64,000 nt of DNA from AC-69 sp963751665 (lineage in GTDB: Bacteria > Actinomycetota > UBA4738 > HRBIN12): the NCBI GenBank assembly GCA_963751665.1, contig CAVVVF010000004.1, forward strand, positions 310,001 through 374,000, given 5' to 3'. Shown one piece after another: positions 33,888-42,654 of this stretch (position 1 is the first letter of the stretch; each line of letters opens with the position of its first letter). Under the pieces are notes generated by a model. That model saw only the letters and a list, made by a program, of their open reading frames with translations, did not search any database and had not been told where the DNA came from. The position numbers and the translations under genes are program-made.

Positions 33888-34372
33888 GTCGTTTCCGCGA
33901 TGGCATGGCGGCGCAGGCCACGCGCAGGATCCCAAGCCAGCGTGTAACGCTCGTCGCCGAAGACGGCGTACCCGGCGGACTCCACGTCGAGGGCGAACAG
34001 GTGATACTCGGGCTCGTCGGGGGCCCATCCGATCCGGGCCTTGATGGCGTCGCGGTACGACTGCCGGACGTCGGGAGCGGAGACGTCGATGGCCCGGCCG
34101 TAGAGCTTCATGTCTCCTTCGGTTCCTTCTCGATCGCTGGTCACGCTGTGGACGACGGTCCGGGGGTCGCGGAGCAGGTCCACCGCCTTCCTCGACCGCC
34201 ACATCATCCCCAGCAGGAGCTCGCCGGAAGCGAAGTCGAGCTCGCACGGGCTGATCCGCGGCGAGCCGTCACGCCGCAACGTGCCGACCAGGCAGAGCCC
34301 GTCCTTCCGGAACCGTGCCTCGGCCAGCTCGGCCAGCTGGGGCGCGGCAGCCGTGAACCCCTCCCAGTTCAT
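33884..34372 (-). CDS. pyridoxamine 5'-phosphate oxidase family protein
   Basis: 162 residues from ATG 34372. Split beta-barrel pattern: CLVGTLRRDGSPRISPCEL, then ELLLGMMWRSRKAVDLLRDP and RTVVHSV, typical of FMN- or F420-binding members. Function is uncertain; with F420 chemistry elsewhere in the genome it could be an F420-dependent reductase, but FMN binding or no activity is equally possible. An open frame running upstream to 34729 is not part of the gene. It lies 8 nt downstream of a small membrane protein gene on the same strand. Confidence 0.75.
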   Translation of the reverse strand: MNWEGFTAAAPQLAELAEARFRKDGLCLVGTLRRDGSPRISPCELDFASGELLLGMMWRSRKAVDLLRDPRTVVHSVTSDREGTEGDMKLYGRAIDVSAPDVRQSYRDAIKARIGWAPDEPEYHLFALDVESAGYAVFGDERYTLAWDPARGLRRHAIAETT

Positions 34373-34380
34373 TCGTGGGG

Positions 34381-34545
34381 TCAGCGGAACAACGCGAAGG
34401 AGCCCGCGACGACGATGATCACGGCGACGACCAACGGCGCGACGACCCACGCCAGGCCGAGCCGGCCACGGTAAGGGCCGAGCGTGCCGACCTTCGTCGT
34501 GGGCTTCAGGCCGGGCGGACGGAACCGGAATCGCTTCCTGGCCAC
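34381..34545 (-). CDS. small single-helix membrane protein
   Basis: 54 residues from GTG 34545. A basic N-terminus (ARKRFRFRPPGLKPTTK) is followed by one membrane segment (LAWVVAPLVVAVIIVVAGSF) near the C-terminus. GATACT lies 7 nt before the GTG, fitting the leaderless pattern in this window. It is presumably co-transcribed with the PNPOx-family gene. No function is known. Confidence 0.55.
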   Translation of the reverse strand: MARKRFRFRPPGLKPTTKVGTLGPYRGRLGLAWVVAPLVVAVIIVVAGSFALFR

Positions 34546-34552
34546 GTCTTGA

Positions 34553-34558
34553 AGTATC
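34553..34558 (-). promoter_or_regulatory. -10 box for small membrane protein gene
   Basis: GATACT on the minus strand, 7 nt before GTG 34545; leaderless arrangement. No clear -35. Confidence 0.4.
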
Positions 34559-34608
34559 GCAGCCCGTGTACATGTGCGCGCCCGCGCGGAACGCACCAAG
34601 GGGTTCGC

Positions 34609-34614
34609 TATGAT
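34609..34614 (+). promoter_or_regulatory. -10 box for mutase B12 subunit / sucCD
   Basis: TATGAT, 8 nt before ATG 34623. It is the only promoter-like signal for the three-gene block downstream. Confidence 0.5.
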
Positions 34615-34622
34615 GGCCGCCG

Positions 34623-35030
34623 ATGCCCGAGAAGTACCGGATCATCGTGGCCAAGCCCGGCCTCGACGGGCACGACCGCGGCGCGAAGGTCGTCGCTCGT
34701 GCCCTCCGAGATGCCGGGTTCGAGGTCATCTACACGGGCCTGCACCAGACCCCCGAGCAGATCGCCGAGACGGCCATCCAGGAGGACGCCGACGGCGTGG
34801 GCCTCTCGTGTCATTCGGGAGCGCACATGACGCTCTTCCCCAAGGTGGTGAAGCTCCTCCGAGAGCGGGGTGCCGGCGACATCGTGGTGTTCGGCGGCGG
34901 CATCATCCCCAAGGACGACATCCCCAAGCTCCAAGCCGAGGGCATCGAGCGGCTCTTCACGCCGGGCGCGCCGACGGGCGAGATCGTGGCGTGGCTCCGC
35001 GAACGCCTGCCGGCCAAACAGGCCAGCTGA
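34623..35030 (+). CDS. methylmalonyl-CoA mutase small (B12-binding) subunit
   Basis: 135 residues, a stand-alone cobalamin-binding domain: KPGLDGHDRGAKVVARAL carries D-x-H-x-x-G, whose His ligates cobalt, followed by VGLSCHSGAHM (the S-x-L region) and VFGGGIIPKDDIPKL (the G-G pair). It works with the large subunit encoded at 58.2 kb to turn methylmalonyl-CoA into succinyl-CoA. The stop overlaps the sucC start by 1 nt (TGATG), so its product-using enzyme is probably made from the same message. Length and motifs are normal for the C-terminal subunit of split mutases. Confidence 0.9.
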   Translation: MPEKYRIIVAKPGLDGHDRGAKVVARALRDAGFEVIYTGLHQTPEQIAETAIQEDADGVGLSCHSGAHMTLFPKVVKLLRERGAGDIVVFGGGIIPKDDIPKLQAEGIERLFTPGAPTGEIVAWLRERLPAKQAS

Positions 35031-36172
35031 TGGACCTGTACGAGCACCAGGGCAAGGAGCTCTTCGCCAAGCACGGCATCCCCCTGGTCGAGGGGTCCGT
35101 GGCCGAGTCGGCAGCGGAAGCCCGCCGGATCGCCGAGCGCCTGGGCGGCAAGGTGGCCGTGAAGGTCCAGGTCCAGATCGGGGGGCGGGGCAAGGGCGGC
35201 GGCATCGCGCTGGTCGGGCTCGCCGGAGGAGGCGGAGGCCGCGGCGGCGCGGATGCTCTCGGAGGGGTTCCACGGAACGAAGGTCACGCGTGTCCTGGTC
35301 GAGCGGCTGGTCGACATCGCCGAACAGTTCTACGCGGCCATCTCGCTCGATCGGAGCGCCGGCGCCTACCTGGCGATCGTCTCCTCGGAGGGCGGGATGG
35401 ACATCGAGGAGGTGGCCCGGGAACGACCCGAGGCGTTGCGCCGGGTGCGCGTCGATCCGTTGCTGGGGCTGCACGCCTATCAGGTGCGCTACGCGGTCGG
35501 GCCACCTTCCCGGGGAGGCGCGCGAGGGCTCGGCGGCGATCCTGGCCAAGCATGCACGAGGTGCTCGCGGTGAACGACGCGACCCTGGTCGAGATCAACC
35601 CGCTGGCCCTCCTGGCCGACGGCCAGGTGGTCGCGCTCGATGCGAAGGTCACGATCGACGACAACGCGCTGTGGCGCCATCCCAAGATCGAGTCGCTTCG
35701 CTCCACGTTCCCCATCGATCCGGTGGAGGCCCGGGCCAGGAGAGGCCGGGCTCCAGTACGTGAAGCTCGACGGGTAGGTGGGGATCATCGGCAACGGCGC
35801 CGGGCTGGTGATGGCGACGCTCGACGTGGTGGAGCTGGCCGGTGCGAGGCCGGCCAACTTCCTCGACGTCGGCGGCGGGGCCAGCGCGGAGGTGATCGCC
35901 GACATCGCTCGAGGTGATCCTGTCGGACCCGAGCGTGTCGGTCGGTGCTGGTGAACATCTTCGGGGGCATCACGCGGTGCGACGTGGTGGCCCAGGGCAT
36001 CCTGGAGGCCCTCCAGCGGGTCACCCCGGGCTCCAGATCGTGGTCCGGCTGGACGGCACGAACGCCCCCGAGGGCCGGGCGATCCTGGCCCGGCGAACCA
36101 TCCCCGGATCGTCCCGGCGGCGACGATGCTCGAGGCGGCGCAGCGGCGGCCGAGCTGGCGAAGGCGGCCTGA
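35030..36172 (+). CDS. sucC: succinyl-CoA ligase beta subunit (frame broken many times)
   Basis: Starts MDLYEHQGKELFAKHGIPL at ATG 35030. The protein can be followed across three frames: VAVKVQVQIGGRGKGGG (ATP-grasp), then VTRVLVERLVDIAEQFYAAI, HLPGEAREGSAAIL, VNDATLVEINPLALLADGQ, KVTIDDNALWRHPK, and GIIGNGAGLVMATLDVVELA with NIFGGITRCDVVAQGILEAL at the end. I count about nine one-base shifts and one in-frame TAG (35775), yet residues between shifts match the family. Sequence errors are the simplest explanation. With SucD it makes ATP or GTP from succinyl-CoA in the TCA cycle. Confidence 0.8.
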
Positions 36173-37043
36173 TGGCGATCCTACGTGGACGAGACCACCC
36201 GCCTGGTGGTGCAGGGATCTGACCGGCAGGGAGGGCAGGTTCCACGCGCTCCGCAACCGGGCCTACGGGACGAAGGTGGTGGCCGGGGTGACCCCCGGCA
36301 AGGCCGGCCAGAACGTGGAGGGCATCCCGGTGTTCGACACGGTGGCGCAGGCGGTGGCCGAGACCGGCGCGAACACGTCCCTGATCTTCGTGCCGCCCCG
36401 TTCGCCGCCGAGGCCGTGTACGAGGCGGCCGACTCCGGGCTCCGGCTCATCGTGTGCATCACCGAGGGCATCCCGGCCCGGGACAAGGCCCAGGTCAACG
36501 GGATACCTGCGGGGCAAGCCGTCAACGCTCATCGGCCCGAACTGCCCCGGCGTCATCTCGCCGGGGAAGTCGAACGTGGGCATCATCCCTGGGGAGATCT
36601 GCATGGCCGGCCGGGTGGGCCTGGTCTCCCGCTCGGGTACCCTCACGTACCAGATCGTGCACGAGCTGACGCAGCGCGGCGTCGGGCAGTCCACGTGCGT
36701 GGGGATCGGAGGCGACCCCGTGCACGGCATCGGCTTCATCGGCTGCCTCGAGCTGTTCGACCAGGATCCCGAGACCGGCCTGGTGGTGCTGATCGGGGAG
36801 ATCGGGGGCGAGGACGAGGAGCGCGCCGCAACTTTCATCGTGGAGAGGATGACAAAGCCGGTCGTCGGCTACATCGCCGGGTTCACCGCGCCGCCGGGAA
36901 AGCGCATGGGCCATGCCGGGGCCATCATCACGGGCTCGAGCGGCACGGCCCAGGCCAAGGCCGAGGCGCTGGAAGCCGCCGGCGTGAAGGTGGGCCGGAC
37001 CCCCACCGAGGCGGCAGAGCTCGTCGAGGGGGCACTGGCATGA
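36172..37043 (+). CDS. sucD: succinyl-CoA ligase alpha subunit (frame broken)
   Basis: ATG 36172 overlaps the sucC stop by 1 nt. The conserved protein can be read in pieces: VDETTRLVVQG, TGREGRFHALRNRAYGTKVV, VTPGKAGQNVEGIPVFDTV, then YLRGKPSTLIGPNCPGVISP, and an intact stretch to the end with the His region GAIITGSSGTAQAKAEALEA, where the family's phosphohistidine motif is G-H-A-G-A-I. At least four one-base shifts occur before about 36530; the last 500 bp are clean. It binds CoA and carries the phosphohistidine. The stop overlaps the next start as ATGA. Confidence 0.85.
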
Positions 37044-38498
37044 GCGACGTCCCTCCACCGCCCCTCGCGTCCGTGTACCCCGGCGGGGCGCGAGGCGCTC
37101 CCCGACAATCTCCCGTAGATGCGTTCACCCGCGGGTGGTCCACCGCGCTCGTTCGAGGCCTGGTGGCCTTCGTCGTGATGGCCGGGGTGGGACAGGCGGC
37201 CGCCTTCGTCGTCTACCTCGTCGGGGGCCGGCCCGGCTCCGCGGGCACGTTCGCCAAGCTCGGCTGGTTCTACTTCGACTGGTTCCACCACATCGCGCAG
37301 TCCGCCAGCGTGCCGAACATCTCGATCCCGGACCTGCCCGCGACGGGCGGCCTGCTGCCCGGAGGGGCGTCCATCCGGTTCCACGTGGGGCTCGCCCTGA
37401 TGCTCGGGACGTTCCTCGCGGTCTGGCTCCTGTACGGAGCCGGAAAGGCGGTCGCCGACCGGGCCGACGGCGGCGGGCTGGCCCGCGTCCTCCACGGGCT
37501 GAAGGTGGCGCCGGTGTATGCGGTTCCCTGCTTCCTTTTCTCTTTGCTCGTGAGCCTGAAGGCCAGCATCCCGCCGAGCGCGTTCGCCTCGGGATCCGTG
37601 GACGTGAAGTCCTCGGCGGCCCAGTCGTTCCTGATCCCGCTGCTGATCGCGGCCGCCGCCGGGGCGGCCAGGTGGGTTGCGGTCGGCCCGCTACGAGCTC
37701 CTGACCCGCGAACCGTGGGGTCGGCGGGTGTCAGGAGCGCTGGCCGGTGGGTTCAGGATGTTCGTGCTCGGCATCGTGCTGTCGTTCGTAGGGCTCCTGG
37801 TCCTGGCCGTGGTCCACCCGGACGCCACGAAGGCGTACTTCCGGGTCGTGTCGGAGCCGCCGGAGGACGAGACGGCCCTCATCATCGGGCACCACGTGCT
37901 GGTGCTTCCGAACCAATCGATGTGGGTGCTGGTCCCCGCGATGGGCGGGTGCGACGGCGTGTACGGGAACGGTGAGTCCAGTACGTTCCTCTGTTACTGG
38001 AAGTACCCGAAACAGGTGTCGGTCTCGGGTCCCGGCCGGTCGCCGGGGAGCGTCCTCTCCGGGCTGCCGCAGGTTCAGACCGAGTTCGGGACGGCGCCGA
38101 TCGGCTACTTCCTGTTCCTGCTGGTCCCGGCGATCTCGGTCCTCCTTGGCGGCCGGCACGCCGTCAGGAAGCGGGCACGCTTCCGGTACGAGGCCGCCGC
38201 CGTCGGGGCGGCCGCCGGCGTGACGTTCGGCATCCTGGTGGCGGTGGGTTCCTGGTTCGCGTCGCTTTCGGCCGGGGTGTCGGGCAACGTCGCGGGTCTC
38301 TCCACGAACCTCTCGGTCACGATCGGGCCTGACGTGGTGATCGGAGGCCTCATCGCACTGGTGTGGGGCATCGTCGGCGGGGGCATCGGCGGGTGGTGGG
38401 CGGGACGGGAGCTCCCGGCACGCGGGCCACTGCGAGCGGCCGGCTCGATGGACGTCCCGGAACCACCGCCCGAGTCCGAGCCCGCGGAACCTCGCTAG
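37040..38498 (+). CDS. polytopic membrane protein of unknown function (frame broken near 37680)
   Basis: About 485 codons from ATG 37040, which overlaps the sucD stop. Hydrophobic segments include ALVRGLVAFVVMAGVGQAAA, IRFHVGLALMLGTFLAVWLL, APVYAVPCFLFSLLVSL, SFLIPLLIAAAAGAARWVAV, FVLGIVLSFVGLLVLAVV, YFLFLLVPAISVLLGG, AAAVGAAAGVTFGILVAVG and VVIGGLIALVWGIVGGGIGG. A one-base shift lies at about 37680. The C-terminal tail is Pro/Glu-rich. No family is recognised. It is convergent with a zinc-ribbon membrane gene, overlapping by 4 nt. Confidence 0.6.
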
Positions 38499-39136
38499 GG
38501 CTGGGACGAGGTCGCCGCCGCGATGAACAGCAGCAGGATCGCAGCGCTGATGATGATGCCGGTGATCAGCATGGCCCTGGCCTTCTGAGGGTCGACGTCC
38601 TTGTTGATCAGCCAGGCGATGAGTCCCCCCAGCCAGCCCATGAAGATCGGCAGCAGCCACCACGCACCGCTGACCTCCCTGCGGGGCTGGGCCGGCCCGT
38701 AGGCGTAGCCCGGCTGGGACGGCCACGTGGCCGGGGCCGGCGCCGCGGTCGCGGCGCCGGCCCCGATCCCCACCTCCGCGCTGTAGGGCTCCTCCGCAGC
38801 GAACTTGAGCCAGGCCTCACGCCAGCCCTCGTCGGTTCGCGGGAACGTCGCGATGGCGGGACCCGGCCGCTGCCGATCCCAGATGCCGAAGAAGTCGCGC
38901 CCGTAGCCCAGCAGGTAGCGGCGACCCGAATGGGTGTACTGGAGCGCGTCCTGGCTCGACCCCGAAGCCGCCGCCGGCTCGGCCCACGCCGAGCTCCCCG
39001 TTGCCGCACCGGCCCTGAGGTCGCCCCCGGGTGCCTCAGTCGCGCCGGGCGTCGCGGTCGGGAGCATGCTCCCGCAGTACCGGCACTTGATGGCGTCGTC
39101 CTGGATCTCCTCGGCGCAGTACGGGCACCTCTTCAC
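38495..39136 (-). CDS. membrane protein with N-terminal zinc ribbon
   Basis: 213 residues from GTG 39136. CPYCAEEIQDDAIKCRYCG at the N-terminus is a textbook zinc ribbon. A flexible Ala/Pro-rich stretch and a short middle domain (RRYLLGYGRDFFGIWDR) follow. Two C-terminal membrane helices are WLLPIFMGWLGGLIAWLI and MLITGIIISAAILLLFIAA. Function unknown; such proteins are often accessory factors. It is downstream of, but separated by a terminator from, another small membrane gene. Confidence 0.7.
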   Translation of the reverse strand: MKRCPYCAEEIQDDAIKCRYCGSMLPTATPGATEAPGGDLRAGAATGSSAWAEPAAASGSSQDALQYTHSGRRYLLGYGRDFFGIWDRQRPGPAIATFPRTDEGWREAWLKFAAEEPYSAEVGIGAGAATAAPAPATWPSQPGYAYGPAQPRREVSGAWWLLPIFMGWLGGLIAWLINKDVDPQKARAMLITGIIISAAILLLFIAAATSSQP

Positions 39137-39175
39137 CGCGGGCTCCCCTTCGTCAGCCTGGTCGCTTCCACACGC

Positions 39176-39205
39176 CGAAGGCCCGGCCTGACGGCCGGGC
39201 CTTCG
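39176..39205 (-). terminator. strong hairpin terminator
   Basis: CGAAGGCCCGGCC-TGAC-GGCCGGGCCTTCG, a perfect 13-bp stem with a 4-nt loop, placed directly after the stop of the leftward gene at 39221. Confidence 0.75.
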
Positions 39206-39220
39206 AAGTGTCCCGCATGC

Positions 39221-39704
39221 CTAGCCGAGGCCCGTACCGCTCGGCGGAGGCGGAGTGGTCGAAACCGGCTCGCTGTAGAGCATGTATGCGCCGTAGGCCC
39301 ACACCAGGTTCAGCGCGAGCCCCACGAAGATCCCCCATGACAGCGAGTTGGACACTCGCTAAGGTCGTCGGCTTGGCCACCAAACCGAGGAGCGTGAACA
39401 GGAGGGCGAGCCCGGCGATGGCGATATGCAGCATGCCTCGTGCACGGGCATCTTGAGCTCGGTGCCCATCACCTTGACCACGACGATCTCCACGATCGCC
39501 AGGAGGGCCAGGAACCAGGAGATGATTACCGTGTTGTCGGAAGCCGTGTAGTGCCCTCGCCGCGAACGTCACCCCCAGGGCCGTGCAGCAGCTGTACCAG
39601 ACAGGTAGGAACGTCCAGATGACGAACCCGATCGTTCCGCCGAGGATGATCTTGTCGGCTGTTGAGACCTTGGACAGGTCGAAACCCTGACCTTGCTGTG
39701 CCAT
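39221..39704 (-). CDS. small membrane protein (frame broken)
   Basis: Starts MAQQGQGFDLSKVSTADKII at ATG 39704 and ends with a Pro-rich tail (VSTTPPPPSGTGLG) at 39221. Readable pieces include the helix GGTIGFVIWTFLPVWYS, a stretch with ISWFLALLAIVEIVVV and LHIAIAGLALLFTLLG, and a last helix WGIFVGLALNLVWAYGAYML. At least two or three one-base shifts (about 39350, 39430, 39545) break it. It resembles small multi-helix membrane proteins of actinobacteria without known function. A strong terminator follows. Confidence 0.55.
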
Positions 39705-39775
39705 CGCTCTCCTTTCCTTCCCCGAGCGTCGTGGCCGCGCAGCCTGGGCTATCCAATACCGGGGCACGAACCGAG

Positions 39776-40381
39776 TCAACCACGCGGCGCCTGTGGCTCT
39801 CGGGCCCGGACCATCGTGGCCAGGGCTGCCGCGCAAGCCAGTGCACCCGAAGGGATCGCGATCCACGGCCCGAGCCACGGCCGGGTGAACGGGGGAGGTC
39901 GAAGCGTGGCCAGGGTTGCGCCGACGGTCACCGCCGCGCCGAGCACGCTCTCCACGATCGCCCACGGCGGATGCGGTCGGATGCGCAAGCCCCGCATCGC
40001 CAGCCAGACCGCCAGTCCGAGAGCAGCGGCGATCGCGGCGAGGACCGACCACTGCGCCGTCCGCCCCCAGGCCCCGAACGGGTGCGAGCCTTCCCCGAAC
40101 CGCGTCCATGGCAGGAACGTCGTACCGCCGGCCACGGCGAACGCGAGCCCGACGACCCTCCACGGCAGGGTCCACCGCTCTGTGGTCGGTAGGACGTCGG
40201 TCGGCAGCCCAGGGCCCAGGGCCTCCTGGAGGCATTCCACGCCGAGAACACGGCCTCGCACCGGCACGGCGCAGGCGAGGCAGAGCGGCCGCCCGCAACT
40301 GTCGCATCGGGCCACCGAGAGGCTCGCCGGGTGGAGGTCGCAGCGCTCGCTGCTCTTCGTGCTCTTCTCGTCGGTCGGCAC
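39776..40381 (-). CDS. membrane protein with N-terminal B-box-like zinc finger
   Basis: 201 residues from GTG 40381, chosen because TAGGAT lies exactly 7 nt upstream and the zinc finger begins soon after. Cys/His pattern: ERCDLHPASLSVARCDSCG and CLACAVPVRGRVLGVEC, a B-box-type zinc site. Four hydrophobic segments follow (VVGLAFAVAGGTTF, WSVLAAIAAALGLAVWLAM, AIVESVLGAAVTVGATLA and WIAIPSGALACAAALATMV). The role is unknown. Rightward purN is divergent; the two promoters share about 70 bp. Confidence 0.65.
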   Translation of the reverse strand: MPTDEKSTKSSERCDLHPASLSVARCDSCGRPLCLACAVPVRGRVLGVECLQEALGPGLPTDVLPTTERWTLPWRVVGLAFAVAGGTTFLPWTRFGEGSHPFGAWGRTAQWSVLAAIAAALGLAVWLAMRGLRIRPHPPWAIVESVLGAAVTVGATLATLRPPPFTRPWLGPWIAIPSGALACAAALATMVRAREPQAPRG

Positions 40382-40388
40382 GAACCAA

Positions 40389-40394
40389 ATCCTA
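40389..40394 (-). promoter_or_regulatory. -10 box for zinc-finger membrane protein gene
   Basis: TAGGAT on the minus strand, 7 nt before GTG 40381; leaderless arrangement. Confidence 0.5.
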
Positions 40395-40418
40395 GCGTCG
40401 CCGTTCGAGGGGTCGTGT

Positions 40419-40448
40419 TTGACACTCGCGCCCGGCGGTCCATACCGT
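40419..40448 (+). promoter_or_regulatory. promoter of purN-purH, leaderless type
   Basis: TTGACA (40419-40424) and TACCGT (40443-40448) with an 18-bp spacer. The GTG of purN at 40455 is 6 nt after the -10, so transcription should begin at or next to the start codon. Confidence 0.75.
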
Positions 40449-40454
40449 GCGGGC

Positions 40455-41070
40455 GTGAACGCGAGGGTGGCGGTGCTGGCCTCCGGCACAGGGAACCAAC
40501 CTCCAGGCGCTCATGGACGATCCGGTCGTCGGCCCGTGGATCGTTCTGGTGGTCTCGGACAGGACCGATGCGTACGCCCTGGAGCGAGCGCGAACCGGGA
40601 ACGTGGAGGCGGTCTTCCTGGATCCCGCGGCGCATGCAGACCGCGCAGCCTACGATCATGCGCTTCGGGAGCTGCTGGAATCGGAACGGATCGACTGCGT
40701 CGCTCTGGCCGGCTTCATGCGGATCGTCGGGCCGGAGGTCGTCGAGGCCTTCCGCGGCCGCATCCTGAACGTCCACCCCGCCCTCCTCCCGTCGTTCACC
40801 GGGGCTCACGCGGTCGCCGACGCGCTCGCGTGGGGGGTCAAGGTCACCGGCGTCACCGTGCACCTGGTGGACGAGGAGTTGGACCAAGGGCCGATCGTGG
40901 CGCAGGAGCCCGTGGCGGTCCGAACCGACGACGACTGGGATTCGCTGGAGTCGCGCATCCACCAGGCCGAGCACCGGTTGCTGCCGGCGGCCGTGCGCGC
41001 GCTGGTCGAGGGTCGCGTGAAGGTCGAGGGGCGGATGGTGCACGTGCTGGAGGAGCCGGGCATTGGGTGA
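40455..41070 (+). CDS. purN: phosphoribosylglycinamide formyltransferase (one-base shift near 40491)
   Basis: About 205 codons from GTG 40455. The N-terminus NARVAVLASGTG continues, after one extra base at about 40491, as NLQALMDDPVVGPW; this is the phosphate-binding G-T-N loop. Downstream are ALAGFMRIVGPEVVEAF, ILNVHPALLPSF (Asn and His of the active site) and GVTVHLVDEELDQGPIVAQ with the catalytic Asp. It formylates GAR with 10-formyl-THF in purine synthesis. The stop overlaps the purH start as GTGA. Confidence 0.9.
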
Positions 41071-42602
41071 CGTTCGACCGATCCGGACGGGCGCTGCTCG
41101 CCGTCTACGACAAGACGGGCCTCGTCGAGCTGGCGAGGGAGCTGGTGGACCAGGGGGTGGCGCTCGTGTCGTCCGGAGGCACGGCGCACGCCCTTCGGGA
41201 CGCGGGGATCGCGGTCACGCCCGTCGAGGAGGTGACGGGATTCCCGGAGATGCTGGGTGGCCGGGTGAAGACCCTGCACCCGAAGATCCACGGGGGGATC
41301 CTGGCGGACCGGCGGAAGCCGGAGCATGTCGGGGAGCTCCAGGCTCACGGGATCGAGCCCTTCGACCTCGTGGTGGTGAACCTGTACCCGTTCCGGGAGA
41401 CGGTGGCGGGGGGCGCGCCGGCCGACGAGGTCATCGAGAAGATCGACATCGGCGGGCCGGCCATGGTGCGGGCGGCCGCGAAGAACTTCGAGTCGGTGGG
41501 CGTCGTGGTGTCGCCCGATCGATACGCCGGGGTCGTGGAGGAGCTCCGCCGGGAGGGCGGACTGAGCCGCGAGACGCGGCGGGAGCTTGCGGCCGAGGCG
41601 TTCGCGCACACGGCGGCATACGACGCCGCGGTGGCGGGATGGTTCGCGGCGCGGGAGGACGCCCTCCCAGGCTTCGTGGGGCTCGCCCTTCGCAAGGTTG
41701 GTGACCTTCGGTACGGCGAGAACCCGCATCAACGCGGCGCCCTGTACCAGGAGGTGGCCGGGGCCGGTCCGCTGGCCGGTGCCCGGGTCCTGCTCGAGGG
41801 CAAGGAGATGTCCTTCAACAACTGGCTCGACGTGCACGCCGCCCATACGCTCGCGACCGCGCTTGCCAAACCTGCAGCCGTGATCGTGAAGCACAACAAC
41901 CCGTGCGGCGTCGCCGTCGCGGCCTCGCTTGCGGAGGCATACGAGCGCGCCTTCGAGTGCGACACGGTGTCGGCGTTCGGCGGCATCGTGGCCTTCAACC
42001 AGGAGGCCGGCGAGGACGCGGCCCGCGCCATGGCGGAGGTGTTCACGGAGGTGGTGGTGGCACCGGGGTTCACGGACGCCGCGCTCGGCGCCTTCGGCAC
42101 GAGGAAGAACCTCCGCGTCGTGCAGGTGCCGGAGCCGACGGACGGCGGCCTCGACATCCGGCCACTTCCCGGCGGGGCGCTCGTCCAGGACCGTGACGTC
42201 GCGAACGAGTCCCGCGAGGGGATGGAGGTCGTCTCCGCTCGAGAGCCGAGCCCGGACGAGTGGCGCGACCTTGCGATCGCCTGGACCGTTGCGGCGCATG
42301 TGAAATCGAACGCCATCGTGTTCGCCAGGGACGGCGCGACCGTCGGCATCGGTGCGGGGCAGATGTCGCGGGTGGACGCATCCTGGATCGCGGTCCGCAA
42401 GGCGGGGGACCGTGCCAAAGGCGCCGCGATGGCGAGCGATGCCTTCTTCCCGTTCCCCGACGCGCTGGAGGTTGCCGCCGATGCCGGGGTGACCGCGGTG
42501 ATCCATCCCGGAGGGTCGGTCCGCGATCAGGACGTGCTGGCGGCGGCAGAAGCGCGTGGCATGGCGGTGGTCGTCACCGGCCGCCGGCACTTCCGGCACT
42601 GA
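41067..42602 (+). CDS. purH: bifunctional AICAR formyltransferase / IMP cyclohydrolase
   Basis: 511 residues from GTG 41067; a longer open frame upstream is not part of it. The N-terminal IMPCH/MGS-like domain starts LLAVYDKTGLVELARELVDQ and has GGRVKTLHPKIHGGIL. The AICARFT part has LRYGENPHQRGALYQ, KHNNPCGVAVA (catalytic Lys-His) and ends with VTAVIHPGGSVRDQDVL. It catalyses the last two steps of IMP synthesis. It is coupled to purN and followed, after a separate promoter, by folD, which supplies its one-carbon donor. Confidence 0.96.
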   Translation: MTFDRSGRALLAVYDKTGLVELARELVDQGVALVSSGGTAHALRDAGIAVTPVEEVTGFPEMLGGRVKTLHPKIHGGILADRRKPEHVGELQAHGIEPFDLVVVNLYPFRETVAGGAPADEVIEKIDIGGPAMVRAAAKNFESVGVVVSPDRYAGVVEELRREGGLSRETRRELAAEAFAHTAAYDAAVAGWFAAREDALPGFVGLALRKVGDLRYGENPHQRGALYQEVAGAGPLAGARVLLEGKEMSFNNWLDVHAAHTLATALAKPAAVIVKHNNPCGVAVAASLAEAYERAFECDTVSAFGGIVAFNQEAGEDAARAMAEVFTEVVVAPGFTDAALGAFGTRKNLRVVQVPEPTDGGLDIRPLPGGALVQDRDVANESREGMEVVSAREPSPDEWRDLAIAWTVAAHVKSNAIVFARDGATVGIGAGQMSRVDASWIAVRKAGDRAKGAAMASDAFFPFPDALEVAADAGVTAVIHPGGSVRDQDVLAAAEARGMAVVVTGRRHFRH

Positions 42603-42641
42603 TCGACTCGGGCCTCCCACTTCGCACCGTGAGGGCCCGAG

Positions 42642-42647
42642 TAGGAT
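42642..42647 (+). promoter_or_regulatory. -10 box of folD
   Basis: TAGGAT, 7 nt before GTG 42655; leaderless arrangement. Confidence 0.5.
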
Positions 42648-42654
42648 TCCCGCC

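Noticed and set aside
36185..37975. Single 596-residue frame across sucD and the next gene
   Set aside because: It is a wrong-frame composite; the real proteins read in other frames on both sides.
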